Below are positions 37,429-47,477 of a stretch of 64,000 nucleotides of DNA, piece after piece. Under the pieces are notes generated by a model. The model ran no database searches. It saw only the letters and a list, made by a program, of their open reading frames with translations, and was not told the DNA's origin. How positions within the stretch are numbered: position 1 is the first letter of the stretch; every line of letters starts with the position of its first letter. The stretch is from Cylindrotheca closterium (taxonomy: Eukaryota; Bacillariophyta; Bacillariophyceae; Bacillariales; Bacillariaceae). The translations under genes were made by a program, and so were the position numbers. Location of the stretch: contig CAKOGP040000402.1 of assembly GCA_933822405.4 (NCBI GenBank), positions 1-64,000 on the forward strand. Reading direction: 5' to 3'.

Positions 37429-40400
37429 TTAATCACTGTCGATTTCGATGATTTCAATTTCCTGTGTCGAAGGCCTTGGCCTCAGCTCGCTAGGTGACTG
37501 TTTTGGTTGCACTCCAGATCCATCCCCTCCGCCACTGACACTGCTTTGGCGTTTAATTGCCGTGTGGCGCAACCTATCTTCGGGCAATAGTTCATAAGAC
37601 TCGTCCACTCGATATTCTACCCGACCTCGATTGGGAGTCACCTGGTCTTTGAATTTCTCCAAGGCGGCCTCGGTAAGGGCGCATAATTGCAATTCGTTAT
37701 AGCTCAAGAATTGCTCGCAGCAGGGACATCGCCAGCGGCTGCCGTATACTGTAATGTTACTCTTCATGAAGGTTTCCAGGTCAAAGCACTATAATCGCAA
37801 AGTAGCATTAGACTCCATAGTTGAATCAGCAATCAAGTCTTCGTTTCAATTTCTTACCTGCCAGTGCTTGCACTTCTTTCCTCTCACAGGGATCTTCATC
37901 GCTCCCTTGTTGACCGGATCAATGAGGGAGAAGACGAACTTTCCAACAACACCACCACTTTTTGCTGCGTTACCATCGTCGTCATCCAAGACAATCGCCT
38001 GTTGATTGATCAGCTCTTTCGCAATTTTCTTACTCGCTGGCAAAGAAAGACGCTGCACCTTGTGGTGGAGGGGTGGCGACTTGCATTCCGGTTCCATACC
38101 AAGTAGCTTCCTGACGTGAAATTCCGGAGGCCGATACTGGCACAACTCGAGGGAAACATAATATTGTTCGGGGTCCAAACAGCAAACTTGGATCGTATGA
38201 TTGGCTAATGGGAATGAGATGACACTACTCAAGTCAAAATGCTTGCACATGAATTTCCATTCAGATTTGTCATGGCTCTGCTGCTTTCGTTGCACCAATG
38301 GTTGTACCTTGCCATCTACTACAAGCATAGTCCCTTTGGGCCACAAATGACAATCTGCTCGTTTCTTCTTCATTTTCTCATCGACTTTGACAGGAAGCAT
38401 TCGTAGCAAAAGCCTGTGCTCCAAGTTTTCTGGATTGTCCCTTGGCGCACCCCATTTCTTGACTTTATCAGCAATGTCGCTCATGTGTTTTCCAAAAAGT
38501 ATCTTCGACCAAGCTGTCTTTGGTTCGTTCAGATTTGTGCCCATGCCAGTTTGCCATTCGATTGAATCCACCTTTGCCATCATGGTAAGCTCAAATAGCT
38601 GCACAGTAGACCAGTATGGTTCCGAACATGCGAATCGCTTCACAACGCTTGGAGTGCCAGGCACATGAGAGTATTTAAAAAAGTTTACAGTGCACTTCGG
38701 TCGCTGGAAAAAGCAACCAGTTTTACCCCCTTCGCCCTTGTCAGCAGGAAGGCAAATCTTTGATATCTTTTTGCTGAGTTCCAGCTTTCTCTCGGGGATT
38801 TTCTTTTTCTTGGCGAGAGTTGGTTTTTTGTTTTCTTTCGATTTATCACCTGCACCATTTGGAACCATTCCATTTTTCCCCGGTTTATTTGCAGAACTAG
38901 CGGCCGTTGAATTGGTCGACGGCTTCATTCCATTTGCTATCGCTGTGGTGGCTGCTGCTGTCGGTGCTGCCGTAGTAGACGCTGTGTTCTGTCCACTAGT
39001 TGTCAATTTTCGATTGTCGTTTGCGCTGGTGGTGCTTTGGTTGTTGGCTTGAGGTTGGGCTGCTGCTGGCGGTTGACTGACATTCTGTTGCGGTCGAGTT
39101 TGCGACTGACTAGTGGCGGCGGCTGAAGTGGCCGCTGTTCTCAGCGTCGCTGAGCTCCCCGAGTTCGACTGACTTGTTTGTAGGGCTTGGGTTCCTGTCT
39201 GTGTTCGACTATTCTTGGATGCACTTTTGGATGCAGACGATGAGTCAACAGTATTCCGTTGATCCGCCGCATTGGAGGTTGGGAACGCTCCTCCCTGTTT
39301 CGCCGTAGCCGTGCCATTCCGGTTGGAAAACGCACTCACCTGTCCATTCAATTCGTTGTTGTGCTGTCCCATTGTGGATCCACCAGCAAAGTGCTTTCGC
39401 ACATCAGTAGGAGGCACATGCGAAGTGCCTGAAGAACTGTAGCTCGTAAAAGGCGAGCCAGTAGCGGTTGCGGTTGTTGGTGGTGTACTTGTGCTACCGA
39501 AAGGATTGTGGCTTTGAGAGGAACCAGAGGTGGTTGCAGTTATTGCTCCTGCTCCAGTCGTTCTTGTGCTACCACCAGAGGACGAGTTTCTTTGCATGGC
39601 CCAATGTAAAGGAAGACTCACATTGTTATTGTTTGGAGCAGTCGAACCACTGGTAGCCGTGATACTATTGGTCGCTGGTGGTAGTGAACCTGGCCGGGCT
39701 GTACTGGTAGTTGCTGCTGCAGTGCCTGTCGCATTTTTTTGCCCAGCAGGAGGCACGGAAGCTGACGCACTTGAAGTTCTGGCGGTTGCTGAAGCGCCTA
39801 TTGCTGGTACTGCTGGTGCTGCGCCAACAGAGGAAGACTTTCCCTGCAAGGCAGAATGAACAGGTTTTCTGTTGTTCGTCGTACTCGTCGTCAGCAGCTG
39901 ATGCCTGCTAGTGGTTGTGTTCAAAATAGCACTTTGGTTGTTGCTGTTAACAGAAGGCCGTCTCGTCACGGACAAATGCGTTGATGTGCCATTGGTTGCA
40001 CTCGGCCGTCTTGTGAGTGTTGCTGCCGTCGTTGTGGTTGTCGTTGAAACGCCAGATGCTCCAGTTGCAGACTTGGTAGTAGTGGCTGCTGTATTATTAT
40101 TAAAATCGTTCAACAGTGGTGCTATCGCACGAGGGGCAGCCACCGTTGCGGATGGAGTAGACGAAGACCGCCGCCCCAACATTATTGAATGAGTGGCCTG
40201 TGCAGAAGTAGTACCCAAGAGGGCTGTTGTAGTTGTAGCACTATATGATGTGCTCGTAGTACCAGTTGCAGTAGTATTGGTTGTTGAGATTGTGCGGCTT
40301 TGTTGCTGCATCGCTCGGTGTACTGGCTTAGGATTCCCTGCTAAAGCAGCAGCAGCTCGCGTCGTTCCTGCCGGATTTGGATAATGGGCCAAATTGGTGC

Positions 40401-40860
40401 CAACAGCACTACCAGCACGAAAGGCAGCTGGTACAATGCTGGATGTCGCTGACAGATTTGCTCGGTCCAAGACGGATCTTGCGGTAGCAATGGTGGACTG
40501 GGGATACCTTGACGTTCGATTGAGTTGGACGTCAACCTGATCAAAAGTAGAAGTAATAACGCCCCAGGATTGTCGCCGCCGCGAGGTCGGTTGCGTCTCA
40601 TCTCCTGCAATTTCCATATGTTCCCAAATTTTATCTTCTAATTGTTCCTTGGGGTCCTTGGGGGACTTATTTCCATTGGAGTCATCAACAACGCTGCTGT
40701 CGGGCGCCTGTGGCAGCTGGTTGAGAATAGTCTTTATTTTTGGCGTGTCCAAATTAGCGAAATCTTCTCGTCGCCGATTCATAATCCGAGTCCACCTGGC
40801 TTTATCGGCGCCACGAGTGGGATTATCGTTTCCTTCATTAGGCCTTGATCGTTTTGGCAT
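37429..40860 (-). CDS. SP-RING (PIAS/Siz-type) SUMO E3 ligase with giant low-complexity N-terminus
   Basis: Minus exons 40860-37858 and 37788-37429 (1120 aa), joined in phase 0 at KKCKHWQ/CFDLETF. The splice creates the SP-RING: C997-x-H999, C1002-F-D, then WRCPCC with Cys at about 1022 and 1025. Such domains dock Ubc9 and transfer SUMO. Upstream (about 720-960) lies a PINIT-like region (GCFFQRPKCTVNFFKYSH). Downstream the protein ends EIEIIEIDSD, a hydrophobic-acidic SUMO-interacting motif in the position expected for PIAS proteins. The first about 680 residues are Ser/Thr/Ala/Asn-rich and disordered, with three copies of a short motif (KPVHRAMQQ, KPVHSALQG, LPLHWAMQR). Nuclear action is expected. 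No SAP domain is visible at the N-terminus, where PIAS proteins usually have one. Confidence 0.85.
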
Positions 40861-41350
40861 GTTGGCTCCTTTGGCTTTGGTTCAGATGTGGAAACAAGCT
40901 ATATTGAATATTTGTGGAGGAAAATGACAGCCACTTAATGACAGAATATGTTTCAATGAAGTAGCGAAGAAAGGCAATTCCAAACGCTCCGAAGAGGCTT
41001 GATTGTATTCTGTTGTACGATACAATCGAAAATGGCAAGCAAAGGCGCACAGGGTCACGAGATAATAGCAACCTTAATGCTCCTAAGGTGTCCGTCAGTT
41101 TTGTTGTTTCTGTGGGCCAAACTGAAAATTCAGAACTCTGCAAACAGGGTCTGTGCTGCGCAGAAATCTGGCGCATTGCAGAGAGCCGTTATTCAACAGT
41201 TTTGTGATGGCTCGGTTCGCGAGCAGGCGGTGAAACATCACATCACCCTTCAATCAGAAAAGGATTCTTCGCAATTTTCAAACTCCAGTCGGTGTTTGAC
41301 ACCATTCAGTTTCTTTTGTACAATTCAAATCAGAAAAACCAGGCAAGAAA
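40861..41350. promoter_or_regulatory. Divergent promoter region
   Basis: This 490-bp spacer separates the starts of the SUMO ligase (minus) and the plastid SAP protein (plus). No supported gene inside; the 131-codon frame at 40999-41394 overlaps the real start of the next gene. Confidence 0.45.
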
Positions 41351-43294
41351 ATGAAACTATTGGTCAGCAGTCTACTCTTGGTATCACTCGTTGACGTTTC
41401 GAGGGCTTTCACGCCCATCTGCGCCAAGCACTGGGCTTCGACGAAGGATACGACCATCCTTCTTCCTCACGCCACCGAGACTGATGACGATTGGTATGCT
41501 GATTTTAATCCCGATGAATACAAAGATTTGAACGCGGGTTATTCGTCTTCTCCTTCTCCTTCGCGTTCTTCTTATTCTTCATCTTCAGGAGGGGGTGGAT
41601 ATGTGGACCACGATTACCATCGAGATATTGCCGCGGACAACTCCGATGTGGATCTCGATACGGTGAACACTCTTATTGCCGAACGTCTCCAGTTGAGAAA
41701 AACTGGAAGATTTGAGGAAGCCGATGCCATGAGAGACCAACTCTTGGAAGAACATGGTGTGACGGTTCGAGACAAGGAAGGGACCTGGCGATCGGGATGC
41801 TCTAGCAGAAGAGGAGGAGGTGGTGGTGGAGGACGAGGAAGAGGCAGTGAACGTGGCGGTGACCGTGGCGGCGGTCGCAGACCACCCCAGGATTTCGGAC
41901 CCAATGGCCATGATTACAACTTGGCAGCAGACGCTGGACCGAATGCATCGACCTTGTCCGAACCAGAAATTCATCAAATGCTGGCAGAACGTCTTGAATG
42001 CAAGTTAAATCGCGACTACAGGAATGCCGATAGGATACAAGAAGACCTCCGCAACGCAGGTGTTGTCGTCAACGATAGAGAAAAGATGTGGAGGTCTGAT
42101 GGTCTTTTGTTTCAAGACAATTCTGTTCGCAGATACAATCAATCGCGTGAATCAGCACCTACCGAAGATTCGGAAGAGATCCAAAGTTTGATTAATCAAC
42201 GATCCAAAGCAAAGGCCCAACGTAATTACAATGAAGCTGACGAGATCCGTGATACACTCCTGAATGAGTTTGACGTTACCATTGATGACAGACGCGCCGA
42301 ATGGAGTGTTGGTGGTGCCTTTGGAATGGTCACAGAACGTGTAAATAATAGGAATCGTGGCTTTGAGAGAGCTCCTGGTTGTCCACCCACTGAAAATGAT
42401 GCACAAATTGCACAAATGCTGGAAGAACGAGACGCTGCCAGAAGTGACCGTGATTTTGACACGGCTGATAATATCAAAGAGGAACTCAAGATGATGGATG
42501 TTTACATTGACGATCGTAAAAAGCAGTGGTCCATTGGGGGCGCCGAAGCAAAGAAATCGGATTCCTATCATCGCCGGGGTGGCGGGTCCTTGACCGAGAG
42601 CGAAGAGGCAGAAATCACCAATCTTCTCGCGAAACGATTTGTAAACAAGAAAAATCGACAGTTCAAGAGTGCCGATGCGATTCGAGATCAACTTAAGGAA
42701 CAATACAATGTACAGATCGATGACAGAAACTTTGAATGGCATGTTGTCACTGACGGCTTCACCATGTCTCCAAGCTCCGCACCAGTCAGCGAAGAGACTC
42801 AAGAAATCATCGACGGTCTAGTGGCCGAGCGTGCACTTGCCAAGCTCAACAAGGATTATGATACTGCTGATTCCATCAGAGATTTGTTGATGAGCGAGCA
42901 TAATGTATCGGTTGATGATCGGGTGAAGGAATGGCAAGTTATCTCTTCTTACGAAAGTGAAAGTCAGGACGAAATCCGAGCTGTCGCTGTCAATGTAGAG
43001 GCAGATGTGGAGACTGATTCCAGTATTGATTCCATTGAAGAAATTCAAGGGGAGCTTCAAGAGGAGCTTCAAGCGGAACTCCAAGAAGAGCTTCAGGAGG
43101 AACTTGAAGAGGACGACGATGAGGAGGATGAAGAAGAAGAAGAGCCAGAGGAAGCGGTCGCCAGTGCTGCTACAGAATCCATGGAAGATTTAAAAAAGCT
43201 CACAATCCCAATGCTGAAGGACAAACTCCGTGAATTGGAGCTACCAGTCGGTGGCAAGAAAGCGGAACTCATCGAGAGAATCTTGGGCGAATAG
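41351..43294 (+). CDS. Plastid-targeted protein: six CysRS-like helical repeats plus C-terminal SAP domain
   Basis: Single exon, 647 aa. The signal peptide MKLLVSSLLLVSLVDVSRA is followed by FTPIC, an ASAF-type plastid import motif. An RGG-like stretch (RRGGGGGGGRGRGSERGG) lies at about 155-172. Six copies of a 45-residue unit follow, of the type EIxxLIxxRxxAKxxRNYxx with ADxIRDxLxxxxVxIDDRxx and EW. These begin at about residues 102, 203, 275, 355, 420 and 488. The unit resembles the helical 'ADxIRDxL...GVxxxD' segment near the C-terminus of cysteinyl-tRNA synthetases. A Glu-rich coil (about 560-605) leads to a SAP domain (LKKLTIPMLKDKLRELELPV). SAP and RGG parts suggest nucleic-acid binding in the plastid, perhaps nucleoid or RNA metabolism (inference). 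Confidence 0.85.
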   Translation: MKLLVSSLLLVSLVDVSRAFTPICAKHWASTKDTTILLPHATETDDDWYADFNPDEYKDLNAGYSSSPSPSRSSYSSSSGGGGYVDHDYHRDIAADNSDVDLDTVNTLIAERLQLRKTGRFEEADAMRDQLLEEHGVTVRDKEGTWRSGCSSRRGGGGGGGRGRGSERGGDRGGGRRPPQDFGPNGHDYNLAADAGPNASTLSEPEIHQMLAERLECKLNRDYRNADRIQEDLRNAGVVVNDREKMWRSDGLLFQDNSVRRYNQSRESAPTEDSEEIQSLINQRSKAKAQRNYNEADEIRDTLLNEFDVTIDDRRAEWSVGGAFGMVTERVNNRNRGFERAPGCPPTENDAQIAQMLEERDAARSDRDFDTADNIKEELKMMDVYIDDRKKQWSIGGAEAKKSDSYHRRGGGSLTESEEAEITNLLAKRFVNKKNRQFKSADAIRDQLKEQYNVQIDDRNFEWHVVTDGFTMSPSSAPVSEETQEIIDGLVAERALAKLNKDYDTADSIRDLLMSEHNVSVDDRVKEWQVISSYESESQDEIRAVAVNVEADVETDSSIDSIEEIQGELQEELQAELQEELQEELEEDDDEEDEEEEEPEEAVASAATESMEDLKKLTIPMLKDKLRELELPVGGKKAELIERILGE

Positions 43295-43326
43295 ACTTTT
43301 AAAAAGAAATACTAGGCAAGCATGTT

Positions 43327-44502
43327 TTAGATTACACCATCCGCCCGTAAATTTCCTTTGCGCATTATACTTTTTCCAGAATCAGTTTTCTTCGGTGGTA
43401 GTTTTGCGTCCTTTAGGATGCCAAAGTTGTCTCTAGCATACCACAAATAATCACTGACCGTGGGACTATCCGAAAAGACTCGATTGCCATAGATGTAAGG
43501 AAACATTGTCTCGTCAATCTTGCATTGCTTCCCAGATCCTCGATTTTCAGCAATCCCGAATAGCCGCTCTTCAAATCCAAACATGAGAGTAACTGCCTTC
43601 CATCCGCGCAAAGAGCCAGATACTTCCCACAATATGTCAGAGGCTTCTTCTTCATAATACTCGGCAACTTCAAAAATGGTGGTGGGTTCTTCTCGCACAC
43701 AGCCCACCAATGGGAAAATGGCATCGTACGCATTGCATTCCCACATTCTACGCCTCCAATCACGGTAAAAGTCAATGTTGCATCTCACATCACTATTTTC
43801 CATCCGCTGGGCAATGGCCCCATTCCACTTTCCACAGGCCGCACATTCGCCAGCCCACTTTTCTTCGCCCATGGCGTCTGTACCTATTTTCACGCTGAGG
43901 TCGTTGACCTTTTGAGCCTGTGGCAAAAACTCTATCCCAGTCGCCAACACTTGAGTCATGGTATCTCGACAGTAACCAAAGCCTTTGAGCAAATCTTCAA
44001 TGTTCCCAAAGGTGGGTCCTCCGGAAAAAAAGCAAAAGTCTTCATTGTGTTGCTTGAAATTATCGGACAAGTTGCGAATAAAGTCTTCCAGCTCCGTGGG
44101 CGGCAGACAAATGTAAATTGGATATTCCGTTTGGCCAGCCAGTTCGGAAGGAAGGTTGTCGTGCCGCGTGAGTACTACATCGTCCCCCTTTCCCATGGCC
44201 AACAAGGCGTCGGCCATCTCGTTGGGTCCTTCGGAAATGATAACGGAGGGACCATCTTTCTTGTGTTCAATTTCTTGTTTCCCAGAAGCTAGAAACTTTT
44301 GGTAATCCATAACGGCCTTGCTGTCTGACCATGTGGCCATGCCAAGTTGTGTTGTTCTTGATTTCATTGTGGGCGGAGCCGGAAATGATGATGATGAAGC
44401 AGTTGATCCTGATAATGATTGGGATGTAAGCGGTGTAAGGAATCCGAAAACAATAGAGCTAGAGCTCAACAGCAGGAGACATGACAATATAAAATGTATC
44501 AT
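43327..44502 (-). CDS. Plastid-targeted protein of unknown function
   Basis: Single exon, 391 aa. The N-terminus is a signal peptide (MIHFILSCLLLLSSSSIVFG) followed by FLTPL, which fits the diatom plastid motif with Phe at +1, and then a Ser-rich transit stretch. The mature part is soluble and acidic with blocks such as SVIISEGPNEMADALLAMGK, YPIYICLPPTE, FCFFSGGPTFGNIEDLLKGF, CAACGKWNGA and WRRRMWECNAYDAIFPLVG. The alternating strand/helix look of the N-terminal part could be a Rossmann-like fold, but there is no clean GxGxxG. The CxxC in AACGKW might be redox-active or metal-binding. I do not recognise the family. It is tail-to-tail with the SAP gene (32 bp apart). Confidence 0.75.
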   Translation of the reverse strand: MIHFILSCLLLLSSSSIVFGFLTPLTSQSLSGSTASSSSFPAPPTMKSRTTQLGMATWSDSKAVMDYQKFLASGKQEIEHKKDGPSVIISEGPNEMADALLAMGKGDDVVLTRHDNLPSELAGQTEYPIYICLPPTELEDFIRNLSDNFKQHNEDFCFFSGGPTFGNIEDLLKGFGYCRDTMTQVLATGIEFLPQAQKVNDLSVKIGTDAMGEEKWAGECAACGKWNGAIAQRMENSDVRCNIDFYRDWRRRMWECNAYDAIFPLVGCVREEPTTIFEVAEYYEEEASDILWEVSGSLRGWKAVTLMFGFEERLFGIAENRGSGKQCKIDETMFPYIYGNRVFSDSPTVSDYLWYARDNFGILKDAKLPPKKTDSGKSIMRKGNLRADGVI

Positions 44503-45072
44503 GGTGGTTGTAGCAATATTTGTTCAGGATAGACCAAAAGCACAAGAGAGTGATGTGCAGTAGGTCCTTCTGTTTTGTGTTCTGTTCACAATGAATATTC
44601 GAACGTCACACGCACTGATTATATTGAATATGGAGGGGACCCTATGAAACGGCTCCCCTGAATGAGTGAATGAATCTTCGACAAAGGATGATGAAGCTCG
44701 CCACTGTTTAGTAGACTATTTCAAATACACTAGTAAGTTGCAGCTCTAACGATAAAAAACAGTCATCTCACTTCTGCTGATTTCGACAGCTCAATATATT
44801 GTGGTGGTGGCAAGTAAATTATAATGAGATCGGATCAGGTGCGTTGCTGACAATTGAAAGGGGTTCTTTGGTGTACCGGAATTGTGATTAGCATAGGCTT
44901 TCATGATACCCCCTCAACCTTTAGACAGAATCGAACACCAACGAATGAATGAATCAACGAATGAATCAATCAATCGAGCCATGGCGAATTCTACGATTGC
45001 CATAAAATACTGGATGTCACAAGTACAGTACTTCATGAGAGAAGAGTCACATTTTTTCTTCTTCTTGATGGA
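44503..45072. other. Intergenic, no gene seen
   Basis: Upstream of the minus-strand plastid gene and downstream of the beta-helix gene. GAATGA/AATCAA simple repeats near 44940-44975. The 122-codon plus frame starting at 44903 runs antisense into the beta-helix gene and is a shadow. Confidence 0.5.
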
Positions 45073-47106
45073 CTACGACTTCTTCTTCCAAATTTCCTTG
45101 GTAACTTTTTTCCATAGTCCCGACCACAGTCGTCCACTCCATATATTTTCGCCTTCGTATTGTTCCACAAAGTGCGGGTTTCCCGGTGTGCTGGTAACTG
45201 ACCCCTTACCATTTATTACGCTTTTCAACCCCGAGAATCCATTCAACCAAACCGTAAAGACATTGCTGTAGCTACCAAAGAGTGCGTGGTGGGACACCGC
45301 AGACTTGACTTCAACGTTTGGACAATCTCGAAAATAGCTGTACACGCCAACACCTTTTGCAATGTGGTGATCTGCACCGATGTGTACACGGTATCCACAC
45401 ACATCGTCAGAATAGTTTGCCCCGATCACGTCATAGGGCAACTCGCTTTGGTAGAAATAAACCCTGCCGTGCCGACCATGCCATGAGACAATATCACCAG
45501 TTGTGTGTTCCGCGGCAAGACCATAGATGGTGACATTATCCCCATACACTTCCAATCCAGTTTCACATTGACACTCTCCTTCGGTGGTAACATGGTACTC
45601 GCTTAGCTCTGGTTTGTTTGGAGCTTCCTTCTGCATCAATACGCAATGGTCCGCTCTCCAAAGCCATAAATTATCTCCGATCACGTTGCTAGAGTATATT
45701 TTTACCATGCATTGCACCTTGACAGTCCTTTCCGAGCGACGGCCACCCACAAAGCAGTACAAGTCATGAATTGCTGATGGTTGAGCGTTACTCTCCTTTG
45801 TCGGCGCCCTTCCTACATCGTCTGGCGTACCCCACTGGAGGAGGGTTGATCCCTCGAATATAAATTTTGAGATGACACTGGCCTCCAGGGCAACACCACT
45901 TAAACGAACACCATGCAATCCAGATTGAACCATGATGCACGGAGATCCGTCCCCTGGTGCCTGAATGGTGGCCATCCCTAAACCGAGCACGACTTGATGA
46001 TGCCTAGAGATGACTAAGGACTTCTGCCAATTGTAAATCCCGGGGCAAAGCACGATATGTATCCCTGCATTCGTAGCTTCCTGGATGACAGCAACGTCAT
46101 CGTATTGAGTAAATACTCGAACGAATTTGAGATTGTCAACCATCACCCTTTCCATGCTGGACATTGCTTCGTGATTCGTGCCATTGGTGCCAGATCGTGC
46201 TCGTGGAATACCTAGATGCAATTTGGAGCTTTCATCTAGGAACAGGAACGGTTTCTCGATGACTACACCATCCGAAGGATGTGGTTCGTCAATAATCTGT
46301 GGCCGCCTTCCAACCCAATCACCATGACGGCCTGTATCGGATGTGCAGCCCATAAGTACCATTGACCAGGCACCTCCAGTCTTGGTCTCGAATGCGCAAT
46401 TGCGGGCACAGAACTGCTGTTGAGACCCGAACAAAACCGTTTGGCCAACATCAACATTCGACATGAATCCCCCACTTGCGCAATTATTCCCAAGCGAGAG
46501 ATGCAAGTTATGTTTGACACGAATTCGGCGCAATGGCGCTGCCTGGCTGACTGCCCACAACATGCCTTCCTGTGGTGAGGAGTCTCCATCAAGAGAAGGC
46601 AACGGATAAAAAGCTTTGAATGGGGGTCGTAGGCTTTTTTGAATGTCGTTGCCTTCTGAAACTATTGGAACGCTTGGTTGGCCTTGTGGCCCGCGAAGAA
46701 ATGAGGTGTTGGAAGTAAAGTTCTCGGCTGACCGCCAGAATGTATCTAACGAGCCAACATCAGGATTGTCAGTGTTTGCTGGCAAACAATAAACGCCCAG
46801 AGACCCACGAAACTCAACATCCATAGGAGTCTCGCCTAGCCCCATGACTTGGGTCCAGTAACCAACAGGAAAGTTTATATTGTTGTAGACTCCAGGTCGA
46901 AAAAGTACGACTATCCGCCGATCAGAAAAGTGTCCAGAGTGGCGGTCCACCAGATCTTCCAGTAATATGGTTTTGTCATCATTCCCATGATTATTATTAT
47001 TCTCATCATCATCATCATCGTCAAGAAAATCATCAGGATATATGAGAACGCTATTTTTGTCTGGAAAAAGATCTCGAAGCTGAGGAAACGAAAGTTTTGC
47101 GGCCAT
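45073..47106 (-). CDS. Right-handed beta-helix protein of the bacterial 'adenylyl cyclase-like / F5/8-type' pectate-lyase-fold family
   Basis: Single exon, 677 aa, no signal peptide. After an acidic Asp/Asn run (about 27-45) it reads FRPGVYNNINFPVGYWTQVM, GLGETPMDV, FWRSAENFTSN, LWAVSQAAPLRRIRV, ASGGFMSNV, QQQFCARNC and EKPFLFLDES in order. These are signature blocks of a beta-helix family I know from actinobacterial and fungal proteins (annotated 'coagulation factor 5/8 type' or 'adenylyl cyclase'). A second part (about 330-680) has a similar start (VVLCPGIYNWQKSLVI) and GLGMATIQAPGDG, SGVALEAS and VYFYQSELPYDV. The fold suggests polysaccharide binding or cleavage; the cyclase name is not supported by any motif. 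The lack of introns fits lateral acquisition, but so do many native genes here. Confidence 0.75.
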   Translation of the reverse strand: MAAKLSFPQLRDLFPDKNSVLIYPDDFLDDDDDDENNNNHGNDDKTILLEDLVDRHSGHFSDRRIVVLFRPGVYNNINFPVGYWTQVMGLGETPMDVEFRGSLGVYCLPANTDNPDVGSLDTFWRSAENFTSNTSFLRGPQGQPSVPIVSEGNDIQKSLRPPFKAFYPLPSLDGDSSPQEGMLWAVSQAAPLRRIRVKHNLHLSLGNNCASGGFMSNVDVGQTVLFGSQQQFCARNCAFETKTGGAWSMVLMGCTSDTGRHGDWVGRRPQIIDEPHPSDGVVIEKPFLFLDESSKLHLGIPRARSGTNGTNHEAMSSMERVMVDNLKFVRVFTQYDDVAVIQEATNAGIHIVLCPGIYNWQKSLVISRHHQVVLGLGMATIQAPGDGSPCIMVQSGLHGVRLSGVALEASVISKFIFEGSTLLQWGTPDDVGRAPTKESNAQPSAIHDLYCFVGGRRSERTVKVQCMVKIYSSNVIGDNLWLWRADHCVLMQKEAPNKPELSEYHVTTEGECQCETGLEVYGDNVTIYGLAAEHTTGDIVSWHGRHGRVYFYQSELPYDVIGANYSDDVCGYRVHIGADHHIAKGVGVYSYFRDCPNVEVKSAVSHHALFGSYSNVFTVWLNGFSGLKSVINGKGSVTSTPGNPHFVEQYEGENIWSGRLWSGLWKKVTKEIWKKKS

Positions 47107-47477
47107 CGGGGAGGGAATGATGAAGCTTACTTCTGGAACAACACTTTGTGAGTGTGCTCAAAAGCAATCTACCGGTATATATACTTTGATGATGAGAGAA
47201 AACTACACAATATAAAATAATAACTTCGCCTCTGAAAATAATAAAAATATCTTCGACCTAAAATGAGGACCCGGAAGAGAGAATCTTCGACAAATATAGT
47301 CTTCGGTTCGAAATTGGAAACATGATGATGCTTCTCATCCATTATAACAACTTGCCAGTATCAAAGTTGATTGGTATTCATCGACAAATCCCACAGCGAT
47401 CCACTCACCCAATAAGGCAAGATTGTGTCGAATAGTAAATACATACATATCCATACATATATTTCCAATAAATAAAA
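47107..47477. promoter_or_regulatory. Divergent promoter region
   Basis: This 371-bp AT-rich spacer separates the starts of the beta-helix gene (minus) and the aldo/keto reductase gene (plus). TATATATAC near 47178 and repeated CATACATAT just upstream of 47478. No gene. Confidence 0.5.

Noticed and set aside
44903..45271. 122-codon plus-strand frame
   Set aside because: It overlaps the C-terminal end of the beta-helix gene in antisense, with simple-sequence codons at its start.
47300..47322. GGTTCGAA-like tRNA T-loop
   Set aside because: No acceptor or anticodon stems can be paired around it. I found no convincing tRNA or rRNA gene anywhere in the window.
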